NCBI GenBank assembly: GCA_947579605.1
Contig: OX388313.1
Location: 26,973,214-27,037,213, forward strand
DNA from: Athripsodes cinereus
Taxonomy: Eukaryota; Arthropoda; Insecta; Trichoptera; Leptoceridae
Reading direction: 5' to 3'
DNA length: 64,000 nucleotides
Part shown: one piece after another, positions 42,018-52,057 of the stretch
Position numbering within the stretch: the stretch's first letter is position 1
How the letters are laid out: every line of letters starts with the position of its first letter
Translations under genes and position numbers: made by a program
Notes under the pieces: model-generated
The model's input: only the letters and a program-made list of their open reading frames with translations
Database searches by the model: none
What the model was told of the DNA's origin: nothing

Positions 42018-42203
42018 TCGGGCTAGTCCCAAACTTTGATATGAATCCTGTATTATGGGTACTAAACTAACGCGAAGATACACATAAACAATGTAGCAAA
42101 CACATGTGTCTACATGTGTCATCAAGACCTAGGACAGTTGGAAAAAAAGTAATTCTTCTCTTTGCCCTGGCCGTGAATTGAACTCGAGACCTCATGGCTT
42201 TTC
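42018..42203 (-). mobile_element. A-family SINE, diverged
   Basis: Plus strand: CGGGCTAGTCCCAAACTTTG, ATTATGGGTACTAAACTAAC, CACATGTGTCTACATGTG and TTGCCCTGGCCGTGAATTGA, then ACTCGAGACC. This is the reverse of the A body and T-arm. The 5' part of the head is degraded. Confidence 0.65.
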
Positions 42204-42504
42204 AAGGACCTTTCCAAGGACACTAAATAAACTGAATAATACCTACTATGAAATTTTATTAATGGACGTGGATGTTGATCCTAAATATTTTAAAGCGCCC
42301 ATGAAGTGATATTATTACAACATGGCGACAATAATAATAATAATAAACTCAATTACTCATTGAAGAGAGTCCCACCTCACACCCGGACATCTCAGGAGTT
42401 GTAGACCGCTATTTATCCGCACATTCAAACCAAAATTGTCCTCACGGACGGGCTATTTACCTATTACACAATATAGAGTTACGAAATTTTTTATAAGACG
42501 ATAA

Positions 42505-42600
42505 AAATATATGATATTGTCCAATGGGCGAGTTTATCGCGGAAGCGATATCTTCCAGTTCCAACTAACCCAAATCGGTAGAGAAATTGTCATTTATTTA
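42505..42600 (-). mobile_element. G-family fragment
   Basis: The plus strand CCAATGGGCGAGTTTATCGC, GGAAGCGATATCTTCCAG and TTCCAACTAACCCA is the reverse of the core of the 38747 copy. An M-like (TTTA)n tract follows. Confidence 0.5.
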
Positions 42601-42756
42601 TTTATTTATCTATTTATCCACGGTAAAAGCCTTTTTTTCATGTTATATATAAATAATTTTTACAACAATAAAATTGATAACAAAACACAAATATATACAT
42701 ATAAAAACTTTTAAAAGATATTAAAATTTGAAAAATACAATGTGTACACGTACATA

Positions 42757-43318
42757 TAGGGATGTTGCGGATGTCGAATTTTACACATCCGCGGATGTGA
42801 ATGCGGATGCGGATTTTTGTAAGCTCACATCCGCGGATGTGGATGCGAATGCGGATGTTTAAGATGTTTTAGAAAAAAATTATATGAATTAAGAATTAAA
42901 ATAATGATATAGTAATTATTAACATTTTTACTAATTAGAATTGGAAAATGAAGTTAAAAATAAGAGCATTATACGTAATAAAAAGTAATATTGTCGCCTT
43001 CTCTGATTCAAGCCGGTTACGCTAAGGTTCATAAATTAGACCCGCGCTACTAAATAATTGTTCACTAAGAACATTGCCTACAAACGCGTCGGATCTTTTC
43101 ACCAATTTTTTCGTTCCCATTGGTTAATTTCAAGTGCGACCGGCACGCGACATTCGCCGGCCCCGCCCAAGTTCTTTCTTGTCGCAACTTGTCTTACATC
43201 CGCATGATCATCCGCATTGATTATTGCGGATGCGGATGCGGATGCAGATGTCCAAATACATGCGGAAGCTCCGCATTTACGGATGCGGATGCGGATGCGA
43301 ATATTCGCAACATCACTG
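42757..43318. mobile_element. hAT-type MITE rich in GCGGAT, copy 2 (inverted)
   Basis: The right end, read inward, is CAGTGATGTTGCGAATATTC, matching the left end of copy 1. The left end is AGGGATGTTGCGGATGTCGA. Relative to 40384-40888 it is in opposite orientation, about 1.9 kb away. It shares the GCGGAT arrays and the interior GACATTCGCCGGCCCCGCCC-type words. The target duplication is not clear (GTACATAT versus GTACAGAA). Confidence 0.8.
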
Positions 43319-43862
43319 GTACAGAATATAAAAACTCAAACCACAATACAAATAAATAAAATGTCAAAAATATGAAATTTAAAATGTATTATTATTATAT
43401 ACAAATATAATGCATATAATAAGATATAATCCAATACATACAGATACAGAGAGTATAAAACTGATTATGTATGTACAACAATACATAATTTAATCTGAGA
43501 GTAAGTTAGTAATGTCATTACGCATTGCTAACAATTGTTTAATGGGTGCTAGTTCCTGAGTGGAAGGACCGATGAGACTACACCTACATACTTATTGCTA
43601 CACTACTACACACTCGGATAGACATACAAATACACACATCACTTTTATTATAATAGATTGATAGTATAATTTTATAATGCTTATTGGATATTATCATCTC
43701 GTCTTCACGTGTGTCTGTGGATGATCATTATCATTTGCAAACATTTTCTTCGAGACATTAAAATTCTCTCTGCCTATCCTAAATATAATATATTATGCCA
43801 AAATGTAATGAATCTATTTTTGGGACGTATATTATCATATTACATAATAATACATATTATAT
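43319..43862. other. AT-rich DNA, nothing recognised
   Basis: No gene or repeat family identified. Confidence 0.5.
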
Positions 43863-44775
43863 TCTTCTTCTTCTGTATGTGCCCTATCAGGTCCCCCCGA
43901 CGTTGGCGATCACTCTGGCATAGGCTTCTCGGTCCTGCGCTGTCTCGAACAACTCCTCCACACAGTGTGACCAGATTTGGTAGTTTCCTACTTTTTTGGT
44001 AGTTTTTGAGGCATTGGCAAAAATGTTTAGTAGTTTTTTTTTCTTTGGTAGTTTTTAGTAGTTTTTGGTAGTTTTTTAGTAGTTTTTGGTAGTTTTTTGG
44101 TAGTTTTTGTATTCAGTCGGAAATTGGTAGATAAATTATCGGGTACTTGGGAAAATACCCGATACTTACTGATTCAAAAATAATTGTCGGTACAAGTAAC
44201 GAGTACATTTTAGAAAAAGGTACTGCGTGAAAATATTGTTGAAGAAAACCGAGGAGTTTTTGAAATACTTCAAATTCCTATACCATTTTGAAAATTCGGC
44301 GACGGGGGGGGTAGAAATTTTCGTGAAAAGAAAAGTATCCGATATTGATCATCGTCGGTACAAATACCCGGTACATTTTAGAAAAAGGTACTGCTTGAAA
44401 ATATTGTTGAAGAAAACCGAGGAGTTTTTGAAATACTTCAAATTCCGACTCATTTTGAAAATTCGGCGACGGGGGGGGTAGAAATTTTCGTGAAAAGAAA
44501 AGTATCCGATATTGATCATCGTCGGTACAAATACCCAGTACATTTTAGAAAAAGGTACTGCAAGAAAATATTGTTTAAGAAAACCGAGGAGTTCTTGAAA
44601 TACTTCAAATTCCTATACCATTTTAAGAATTTAGTAGTTTTTGGTAGTTTTTGACTTCGCCATTTAGTAGTTTTTGAAAATAAAATCTGGTCACACTGCC
44701 TCCACACCTTTCATTCCAGTCCAATTTCGTATATTGCGCAGCCACGATGTCTGTCTTCTTCCAGTCCCTCTATTT
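43863..44775 (-). mobile_element. E-family LINE 3' end split by a hAT element
   Basis: On the plus strand, (TTC)n, TGTGCCCTATCAGGTCCCCC, CGACGTTGGCGATCACTCTG and GCATAGGCTTCTCGG are followed by the hAT element. After one copy of the duplicated CCTCCACA, the LINE resumes with TTTCATTCCAGTCCAATTTC and ATTGCGCAGCCACGATGTC. It is the same 3' end as at 5605-5804. The host LINE copy predates the hAT insertion. Confidence 0.75.
43963..44698. mobile_element. hAT-type element with tandem internal module
   Basis: Termini CAGTGTGACCAGATTTGGTA and, inverted, CAGTGTGACCAGATTTTATT. An exact 8-bp duplication CCTCCACA flanks it (43955-43962, 44699-44706). Subterminal TTTTTGGTAGT repeats fill about 43977-44115 and 44632-44675. 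The centre holds two full and one shortened tandem copies, with a period of about 168 bp, of a unit containing GTACATTTTAGAAAAAGGTA, AACCGAGGAGTTTTTGAAAT and GGCGACGGGGGGGGTAGAAA. That unit is shared, in reverse, with the hAT-type elements at 27654, 48922 and 59586. No transposase. Confidence 0.9.
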
Positions 44776-45217
44776 TATACATATTATATTAACCATCAAT
44801 AACTAATCATTACATAGCAATCCAACATTTTTCATATTAAATGTAAACAAAAAAGAGACATTGTTCCCAATATTTTTTTTATTTTTTTTTTATTTTACAA
44901 TTACATACGGCGTAAGCCATTTACGTGTTGAAACATAAGACAGAAATATATACAATACAAATTCACATATATACAAGTCAAAAATAATAAAATCATGAAT
45001 TAACATCAGAATATAAAACAATTTTTAACAAACAAACACAATTTAAAAAAGTATTTAAAGTTTAACAATAGTTTATTTTCCCTTCCAAATAATAGGTATA
45101 TATAAAGCATTTAAAACTTATAAGATTTGACTTAAATATCTTCTTTTAAGATGTTTTTTTTTTGCATATGCATATATGTATATTTTTCCAAACCATTGTA
45201 TATAGAAACCTAGTATA
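44776..45217. other. AT-rich DNA, possible LINE tail
   Basis: TTTTATTTTTTTTTTATTTT, ACAATTACATACGGCGTAAG and CCATTTACGTG near 44880-44930 resemble an M-type reversed tail. Nothing else was recognised. Confidence 0.4.
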
Positions 45218-45520
45218 GTAAGTGCAAAATGAAGCATGCATGAGGAATTGCATGGATGAGAAAAGCATGTGTAAGTACAGGAGGAAGTGGCGATCAATCC
45301 TTTCTGCCCTCCGTCTTTTGTGTAATTTTTTGAGTGTGCTGTAAAAGGCTAGTATTCGAAAACAACCTATATAAGACACACAAAAGTTTTAGTTCAGCAA
45401 AGCCACTCATTTTGAATGTCTTTAATTTTGATTGACGTGTAGAGGATGATTTTCATGTTTCTTACACACAGTTATTCTTTCGGATACCCTACTTGTGAAG
45501 AACGCCATGATGATATTATG
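45218..45520 (+). mobile_element. D-like scrap followed by a C element
   Basis: 45218-45290 contains AAGCATGCATGAGGAATTGC, like the D variants at 1405 and 39780. The C copy at 45292-45520 shows CTTTCTGCCCTCCGTCTTTT, TTTTGAGTGTGCTGTAAAAG, TAGTTCAGCAAAGCC and TTTTCATGTTTCTTACACAC. It ends CTACTTGTGAAGAACGCCAT and then GATGATATTATG. Confidence 0.6.
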
Positions 45521-45942
45521 ACAAAATAATAATAAATGAATATCTACCAATTTGAATTCAAAATTTCTAACTATTCTTAGTAAGAGAAAAGCACTCACTG
45601 ATATTGTTGTATTATCGGTACGTTTCAGTCTTTGCAGATTGATTGCTCTATTTTTTATTATTTACTGTAAATGTTTGTTTCCATGCTCTTTACGAGAATA
45701 TAGAAAGACTTACAAATATTTTAGCAGTATTGAATGAGAATATCTATACCTAACTCGCAAATGAAACGAAAAAATACTTGTGCAAGTATGCGCGAATCAA
45801 CAAGACCTTTTCACACTTGAGGATTGCATTAGGATACCAGCCGAATACTTAAATTATCGCCGATATGATTGCGTTAGGTAGTATAGTGGATAATTTTTAA
45901 AATGAAACACAATATATAGTTATTCCACTATTGACTTTATTT

Positions 45943-45993
45943 ATTTTTGCGAGCCGGCTTTCAAGAGCTTCCGCTCTCATCGTCAGGCAAAAG
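45943..45993 (-). ncRNA. Hammerhead-ribozyme-like fold, intact core
   Basis: Minus-strand order: CTTTTGC (stem I, 3' strand), CTGACGA (core), T, GAGAGC-GGAA-GCTCTT (stem II hairpin, 6 bp with GGAA loop), GAAA (core), GCCGGC (short self-complementary stem III), TC (U16.1-C17), GCAAAAAT (stem I, 5' strand). GCAAAA pairs fully with TTTTGC. Predicted cleavage would fall between 45951 and 45950. Departures from the textbook core are a single extra U before stem II and a loop-less stem III, which would need dimeric folding as in other short-stem-III hammerheads. Confidence 0.5.
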
Positions 45994-46288
45994 TTAAGTG
46001 AAGCTTCATTACAAGTTAAGTATGGGACAAACAGAAAACAATAGGTAAAAATTTAAATTAATGAGATGTGTTATTATCATGTATCGTCAACCATATTATA
46101 ATAATTATGAGCCGCTGTGGACGGTCTTATATCAAACATCTCCAGCATTTGCCTTTGTACGATAACGGGGAAACCACAGAAAACCCTTATCAGAGATGTG
46201 CATTGTTATAGAGGTTGCCTCCTCTAGTTGAACTATAATTTAAGAGTGTGATGTATTTATATGATATAAATTATAAGTTACAAAATTA

Positions 46289-46475
46289 TTTTTTTTTTTT
46301 TTTTAAAAAAGATATATCTGGGTTTTGTTATAAACCCAAATACAACTTTATACACCTTCCACAGTAAGCCAAAAGCTTGTGTCGTGAAAGGGGAGTTTGC
46401 CGGCACCTGGGATCGAACCACGGACCCCTTGTTCAAGAGGCCGAGACTCTACCTCCAGGCTACCGACGAACTCAA
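46289..46475 (-). mobile_element. B-family SINE, full length, inside the direct-repeat segment
   Basis: A 16-nt A tail on the minus strand (T run 46289-46304) and all B landmarks are present: GAGTTCGTCGGTAGCCTGGA, GTGGTTCGATCCCAGGTGCC and TTATAACAAAACCCAGATAT. It is very close to the 33878 copy. It is a later insertion, because it lies between the direct repeats. Confidence 0.85.
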
Positions 46476-47199
46476 TTATAAAAGTGAACAATGTGTTTTT
46501 AGGTGAATGTATACAGATTTTGAGAATTAATTTATAGAAATGGTAAGAATGGATGATTGGATTACAATTATAAAAGAGAATTACTTGATTGTCAAATTAT
46601 TTTATAAATATTCGATGTTTAATTAAAATAAACAGCAATGTCCGGCGGTTCTGCATCTCTGAAGTCATTAGGAGCGTGTCTATGTGTATGTGTATTTAAT
46701 ATTTTTTTAACAATAAATTATGACCATTAATTGTTTAGCCCAGTTATTATTATTCGAACATATAACTTTTTCAGGCAATTAATGCCGTATAGAAAAACAT
46801 AAAGAAAAAAAATCGCAAACCAGTCGCATATTAGTTGCTGGTAGAAGTATTGGTGATATGAAAATCATAAAACATAATACATTCATAAATAAGTACACTG
46901 CGACTATCGTAAAGTGGTCAACTGAATGTAGATGAAGGCAAACTACCTTACTTAGAATAGTTGCAGATAAAATTATTATTATTATCTAGTACCTAATGCT
47001 TTATAGATTAATTATCTTGAGTACCTACCTATTTATTTGCTTGCTTGTGTTACTCGGCGGTTGTAACAAGTAATTAAAACAAACTGTGAAGGTAAAGATT
47101 ATTGCAATTGCAATTTTTGTGTCAGTTAATTCATATGAATTTACTCATTATTTTTATTATTGTTTGCCATTTTCCTTAATTTACAATGTTTATGAATTT

Positions 47200-47325
47200 T
47201 ATTTTAATTTTATTGAACATAAAAAACAATACAGATATAACAAATCATGGACTTTTTGATAAAAACATAAATCTAAACATCCTCCTTATAGAGACAAGTC
47301 TCGTGTAAAGGAGGGTAATTTTTTT
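47200..47325 (-). mobile_element. M-type LINE-like 3' UTR
   Basis: TTTTATTTTAATTTTATTGA, ACAATACAGATATAACAAA, then a hairpin CCTCCTTATAGAGACAAGTC...AAAGGAGG. It resembles 38411 and 60468 in layout. No coding part. Confidence 0.35.
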
Positions 47326-47638
47326 ATTTTTTCTAATAGATTATACAAGCTTTTTTCTAGAATTTTTCATAATATATACAACCAAGAGCTAACACCGAAA
47401 GAGACTATTTGTCGCCATGTTTCAAAATCCGCTATAACACATTTTTGTGATTTGGAGAAATTCGATAAAAACTATTATACAAGTATTAAATGTACTTTCC
47501 AGAAGTCAAAGAAGTTTGTTAATTACAAGATTGTTACAACAGTACAACTTTAAAATAAATTTTGCCTTTAAATAAAAATAAATTCATAATTTTTAAAATG
47601 AAACACGATATATAGTTATTCCACTATTGACTTTATTT

Positions 47639-47689
47639 ATTTTTGCGAGCCGGCTTTCAAGAGCTTCCGCTCTCATCGTCAAGCAAAAG
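47639..47689 (-). ncRNA. Hammerhead-like fold, core mutated
   Basis: The second direct-repeat copy of the fold at 45943. Stem I, stem II, GAAA and the cleavage-site region are retained. The first core base is changed (TTGACGA instead of CTGACGA, plus strand TCGTCAAG). A change of that conserved C would be expected to disable self-cleavage. Confidence 0.4.
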
Positions 47690-47831
47690 TTAAGTTAATA
47701 ACCTAATAATAAGACATAACTTGATCATGCTTGAACAATTTTTGCCGATTTTATAACTATGCAAATCTTCGACATACAGTAGTTTAACTAATCGAGTAAG
47801 CTGAATTTTTGTTATCGCGTATCGCTCCTTC

Positions 47832-47945
47832 TGCAGCCCGTGTAAAACCACTGCTGGATTAAGGCCTCTTCATTTGTGTGTCACTCATTTTCTTCAAAAT
47901 ATAATTGCTTCATCTTATTGGTTGTCTTCCTGTTTCTCCTGGACA
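47832..47945 (-). mobile_element. K-family LINE C-terminal end
   Basis: The plus strand CCACTGCTGGATTAAGGCCT...CTTATTGGTTGTCTTCCTG is the reverse of the common insect RTE ending in which AGGCCTxxxTCCAGCAGTGG encodes EAYxQQW. It is a diverged copy. The matching forward copy is at 54215. Confidence 0.6.
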
Positions 47946-47961
47946 ATGATATCTAGTCCAC

Positions 47962-48190
47962 TATTCATTCGTTCGTACCATCACGGCATTTCCCACAAAT
48001 ACATATAATAAACATGAAAGTTGTCCATTTCGTGTCAATAACAAAATTTAATGTTTTGAATTGAAGGTGTTAAATATCTTAACGTAATATTTGACGAATA
48101 GCTACCTGGCTTTTACAGGACATTCGAAAAGCAACAGAAAATAATGGAAGACCTATTGTTTGCCGAAGACTCCAAGGGATAATCCATTAT
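47962..48190 (-). mobile_element. C element, near full length
   Basis: CGTACCATCACGGCATTTCC, CACAAATACATATAATAAAC, ATGAAAGTTGTCCATTTCGT, CTGGCTTTTACAGGACATTC and GAAAAGCAACAGAAAATAAT are the reversed C landmarks. The segment around GCAGACC is lost. Confidence 0.65.
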
Positions 48191-48884
48191 TTACGCATTT
48201 AAGTATTAACAATATAAATATAGAAAACTATCACCAATATGTTGTCTCTAGGAATTCGAGTTAACGAGTTTTAACTGCACATTTCATACAAATGAAATAC
48301 TTTTATAAAACTAAATTCTTTAAGTTAAATACGTACCGACATTTTAGGAAAGTGTTTCTCAGAATCACTTATGTTAACTACATTTTTTAGCAATAGTTTT
48401 AACGTCCAGGATGTAAACTCGGAGACAGTACTTTAGGATTTATTACTCAAGGTAGTACACAAAATACCATTGTGACGATAAATAATTATATTTTTATCAA
48501 AGTCCGGGAATAATGTATCATCCCAACATTATTATTATGCTGTAGTTAAAATGCAAGAACAGGATCTAAAATTAACTTATCAGTTTTATAGCTTAACATT
48601 TTTTAGGTAAACGTCATTCTGTGACACATTTACCCTGCTTCAAGATATTTTATTTATTAAGGCGAACATTTCAAAGTGTCCATATAGTGACGCTTAGCCT
48701 AAGCTAGCCCTTAATTTGATTAAATTTATATATTGAAAAACACACAATTGCTCTTAGTTTTACTTAAAAAAAATACTTAATAAAACAAATTGTATTTTTT
48801 TTCAGTGCATAATAAACATGGAGTTTTACAAAATTAGCGTCGACCTTAAAAATATTTTTTTTAAAATTGTTTTATTTTAAAATC
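48191..48884. other. AT-rich DNA, nothing recognised
   Basis: No gene or repeat family identified. Confidence 0.5.
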
Positions 48885-49380
48885 CCCCACGTGACTTGAT
48901 CACGTAAATCAAATCCTAAAGCATGGGTAGCCAACCTTTTCAGCAGCCAAATTTCAGAATGAAATTTCCTACCGGGCCGCACAACAATATATGGAACATT
49001 TGATAATTTTACTTCACCTTAAAATTTCTACCCCCCCGTCGCCAAATTTTCAAAATGGTATAGGAAATGTTTCAAAACTCCTCGATTTTCTTTAAGAATA
49101 TTTTCGAAAAATACCTCTTTCAAAAAAGTAACGGGTACTTGTACCGACTATGTATTAAAAAGTGTGCATATTCTTCGCGGGCCGCACGTAGACACCCAAC
49201 GGGCCGCGGGTTGTCCACCCTTGTCCTAAAGGAAGGCCGCGTATTGAGTTAGAGAAATCGGCGAACATGTATGAGAAACTGGATGAATGTGGAGGAAGCG
49301 AAAGAAGTTTGTAAGGACAGATTTATATGGTGTTCCGTTCTCTCTGCCTACCCCTACTGGGATACGGCGTAAATTTCAAT
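48885..49380 (+). mobile_element. D-type LINE fragment split by a hAT element
   Basis: CCACGTGACTTGATCACGTA and AATCAAATCCTAAAG precede the hAT element. GAAGGCCGCGTATTGAGTTA, GAGAAATCGGCGAAC, GAAGCGAAAGAAGTTTGTAA, GGTGTTCCGTTCTCTCTGCC and TACCCCTACTGGGATACGGC follow it. Joining the flanks with one TCCTAAAG restores the D order seen at 12985-13030, so the empty site is visible. Confidence 0.8.
48922..49223. mobile_element. hAT-type MITE inside D
   Basis: Termini CATGGGTAGCCAACCTTTTC and, inverted, CAAGGGTGGACAACCCGCGG. An exact 8-bp duplication TCCTAAAG flanks it (48914-48921, 49224-49231). The interior has GGGCCGCACAACAATA, the shared module from CTACCCCCCCGTCGCC to GTACTTGTACCGACTA, and GCGGGCCGCACGTAGACACC. 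It is a close relative of the element at 59586. Confidence 0.9.
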
Positions 49381-50486
49381 ATTTCACAACTATTTTACAC
49401 CAAAATAGTAATTACCTACCTACATTTAAGTCAAAAGTATAAAATTATTGTTAATACTTGCGATGAAAAAAAAACCAAGTAATTACTTGTACGTTTTTCA
49501 ATCATCTCGCAATGCCCACAAATTACTAGAATTATTACGCATATTGGTAGGTAACTAATTCTATATACACTTGTCCAATGTGAGATTGAATTGGTTAGAA
49601 ACTGGATCATTTTGCAACATTGAAATCGCTAAGAACACCAAGCACTGCGTCTCATTATTGTAGGTATATGTCGCAGAAAAATTATGAAAATCAAGATTTG
49701 ATTAAATACCTAAGATTGATTCACGGAACATGTTAAAATAACAACTCTGTAGGTTGATTTCCCTAAAGGAAGTAAGTGATATGATCAAATACTTTATTAT
49801 TGTTTTAGGGAAAAAAAAATCTAATAATATTGTTTAGATAAAGTAAACATACAGAGCAGACAATATTGAAACATAAATTTATTTATTTTATATTATTTAT
49901 TTATCAGTAGGTATTCAAAACATAATAAGTATGTCATGAAAATCTACCTTACTGGGCATGAGTCCCGTACCAAGGCAGACCGAGTTAGTTTTTAACTTTG
50001 TCTCAGCGCTTTAACATTCTTTACTTTACTTTGGCCACCCCCCCCCCCCCCACTCCATTGATCTACGCAATCCTATTAATTAATTCGAAACAAATAAACA
50101 ATGGAAATGGGTTCTTAGGCTGATATTTTCAAAGAGAAAATTGATAATTATTTTGAGTGAATTTTGAAACATTTATATTACCTAAGTGTAATAAATAAAC
50201 AATAATTTTAATCAATTTTATTAAAAAACGTTGTTGAATAGGTACCTACCCCACAGAATTGTTATTTTTGTATTTTTCATCAATTAATCATCTCCTTTAG
50301 GGATTTGACCAAATTTCGATTTTCATCATTTACCTGCGACAAACATAGATACAAATATCTACTACTAAATACATATAAACTATTTTGTTTTGCCCGGCTT
50401 TGCCCAAGAAACAAACATCAAAATAACAAATAAATATTCATACTACTTGTAAATGTTTTGTGAATAAAGAAATTTGAAAAATTTGA
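49381..50486. other. AT-rich DNA, nothing recognised
   Basis: No gene or family member. A C14 run lies at about 50038-50051. TAGGTACCTACC words are frequent. Confidence 0.5.
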
Positions 50487-50752
50487 AATACATTCATACC
50501 ATCACGGTATTTCCCAATAGTGAGGTAACCAGTAGACTTATTACACGCAACAACAAACATGTAAGTTGGCCTCTCTGTGGCAAAAGAAGTCAAGACATTC
50601 ACGATGGGTGCCATACCTCATCGCTGAAATGAGTATGTAAAATGTCTTATACGTGAGGTTTTACTAATACGTGTCTCTTAATAAAGGATACTAAAACTAA
50701 CATAAGGGAGTTGGACCTATACTTTACACGGGACAAATAAACTATTGCATAT
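50487..50752 (-). mobile_element. C element, full length but diverged
   Basis: CATACCATCACGGTATTTCC, CAATAGTGAGGTAACCAGTA, TGTAAGTTGGCCTCTCTG, GCCATACCTCATCGCTGAAA and GTCTTATACGTGAGGTTTTA, then TTTACACGGGACAAATAAA. These cover the whole reversed C. Confidence 0.75.
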
Positions 50753-50889
50753 AATACAAGAACGTCCCTGTAAAAAATAATCACTTAAAGAAAATATAAA
50801 ATTTCAAGGATTACACCAGTCTCTTCTTGGAATAACGTATATACTCTAAATTATTTTGACTCTGCCGTGTTTTATTGCGGCGTCTATAA

Positions 50890-51367
50890 TGGGGTGTTCA
50901 CATTTGGCGAATATCGCCAGGCGAATTTCAAAACATAACGCCAGGCGAAAAAACAAAATTCGCCGGACATCCATTGATCGTCACACCTGTTCACACAGTC
51001 CACCGATATAGAAACGATCTGTCAGATGCGCTTTGATTTTGACACTGTTTTCAAAATGGCGACGTCGAGATGGAGATCGCGAAGTGTTTATTTTTAGTCG
51101 AAAATGTTATAGTAGAGGTTATAAGGCGCCTTTTAATTAAGGAAACAAACGCCACAAACCAACAACAAAGATAACAGCTGTCACGAAGCGGGAAACATTA
51201 TAAAATTTATAGGTTATAAAGTTTTTACCATAGGGTGGTCAACTCGAGACGATATCGTTTCTACTGGTTTTTATCGTTTCAGACTAGCTGTAATTTTGTT
51301 CACACGGTTCGAATAGCTGGCGATATTTTGGTGCCCTGGCAATATTCGCCAAAGTGAGAACACCACA
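50890..51367. mobile_element. Harbinger-like MITE, copy 2 (inverted)
   Basis: The left end TGGGGTGTTCACATTTGGCG and the right end, read inward as TGTGGTGTTCTCACTTTGGC, correspond to the right and left ends of copy 1, so orientation is reversed. TAA (50887-50889) and TTA (51368-51370) flank it, compatible with the TWA target. Interior words are nearly the same as copy 1 over the whole length: AAACGATCTGTCAGATGCGC, GTTATAGTAGAGGTTATAAG, AGCTGTCACGAAGCGGGAAA, TCAACTCGAGACGATATCG. It is 62 bp shorter. Confidence 0.85.
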
Positions 51368-52057
51368 TTACACATATACACGTATACGAACGAACTAAAT
51401 ATTTTATCTGTCATTTGTTTATCGCAATATGTTATTGTACTAATTATAATACACAAACCGTTTATTAAACGCATTCTTAACTTCCATGACGTTAATATGA
51501 TTGACGACTTATTTGAGAATTATTTTGTTACCACGGATTGACTATGAATAGTTAAATTTTAAGAGCTTGTCCGGTTTTTCATTGTTCTAGTAAAAAGCGA
51601 TTTTCTCGAATCTTCTCAGCAGCATATTATGTACATATTAAGTACCTATCTAATAAAATAATATGAAAAAATATATTTGACAATTGATTATACCTATATT
51701 GAAGTAACGGCTACTTCTGCATTGATTGATATAGTTTGTGATTTGACAAGTCAAGAAAAATAAGGATATCCGGCTAAATAAACTATAATATCTATATTAA
51801 TTAACCGGGATTAGCCGCAGGGTTTCCGGGCGGCCGTTTTTTTTTATTGTTTGTTATTGTTATTATAATTTGATTTCAAATTATCACTTTGTTTTTACTA
51901 TCATTAACTTTCTTTTATCGAAATAAAAAAGATACATTTGTGATTTGGTAAGCTACGAAACTTGCTCTGAATTATCCAGATGTTTTTAATTTGAGTTTAG
52001 GAAATGATAAATAAAATTAATATTATTGAAAAACACGTCCATCAGAACATATTGGAC
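51368..52057. other. AT-rich DNA, nothing recognised
   Basis: No gene or repeat family. TTAACCGGGATTAGCCGCAG near 51800 is a GC-richer word without context. Confidence 0.5.

Larger units (their letters stand above)
45890..47695. mobile_element. Segment bounded by 110-bp direct repeats with hammerhead-like folds
   Basis: Two 110-bp direct repeats (45890-45999 and 47586-47695, offset 1696) are nearly identical. Both start ATAATTTTTAAAATGAAACA and end CAAAAGTTAAGT. Between them lie about 1.6 kb without a reading frame, including a later B SINE insertion. On the minus strand each repeat contains a hammerhead-like core (separate entries). Hammerhead ribozymes in terminal repeats are known from Penelope-like elements and from retrozymes, small non-autonomous retroelements. 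The arrangement suggests such an element. It could instead be two independent copies of a 110-bp repeat in the same orientation. Confidence 0.5.
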
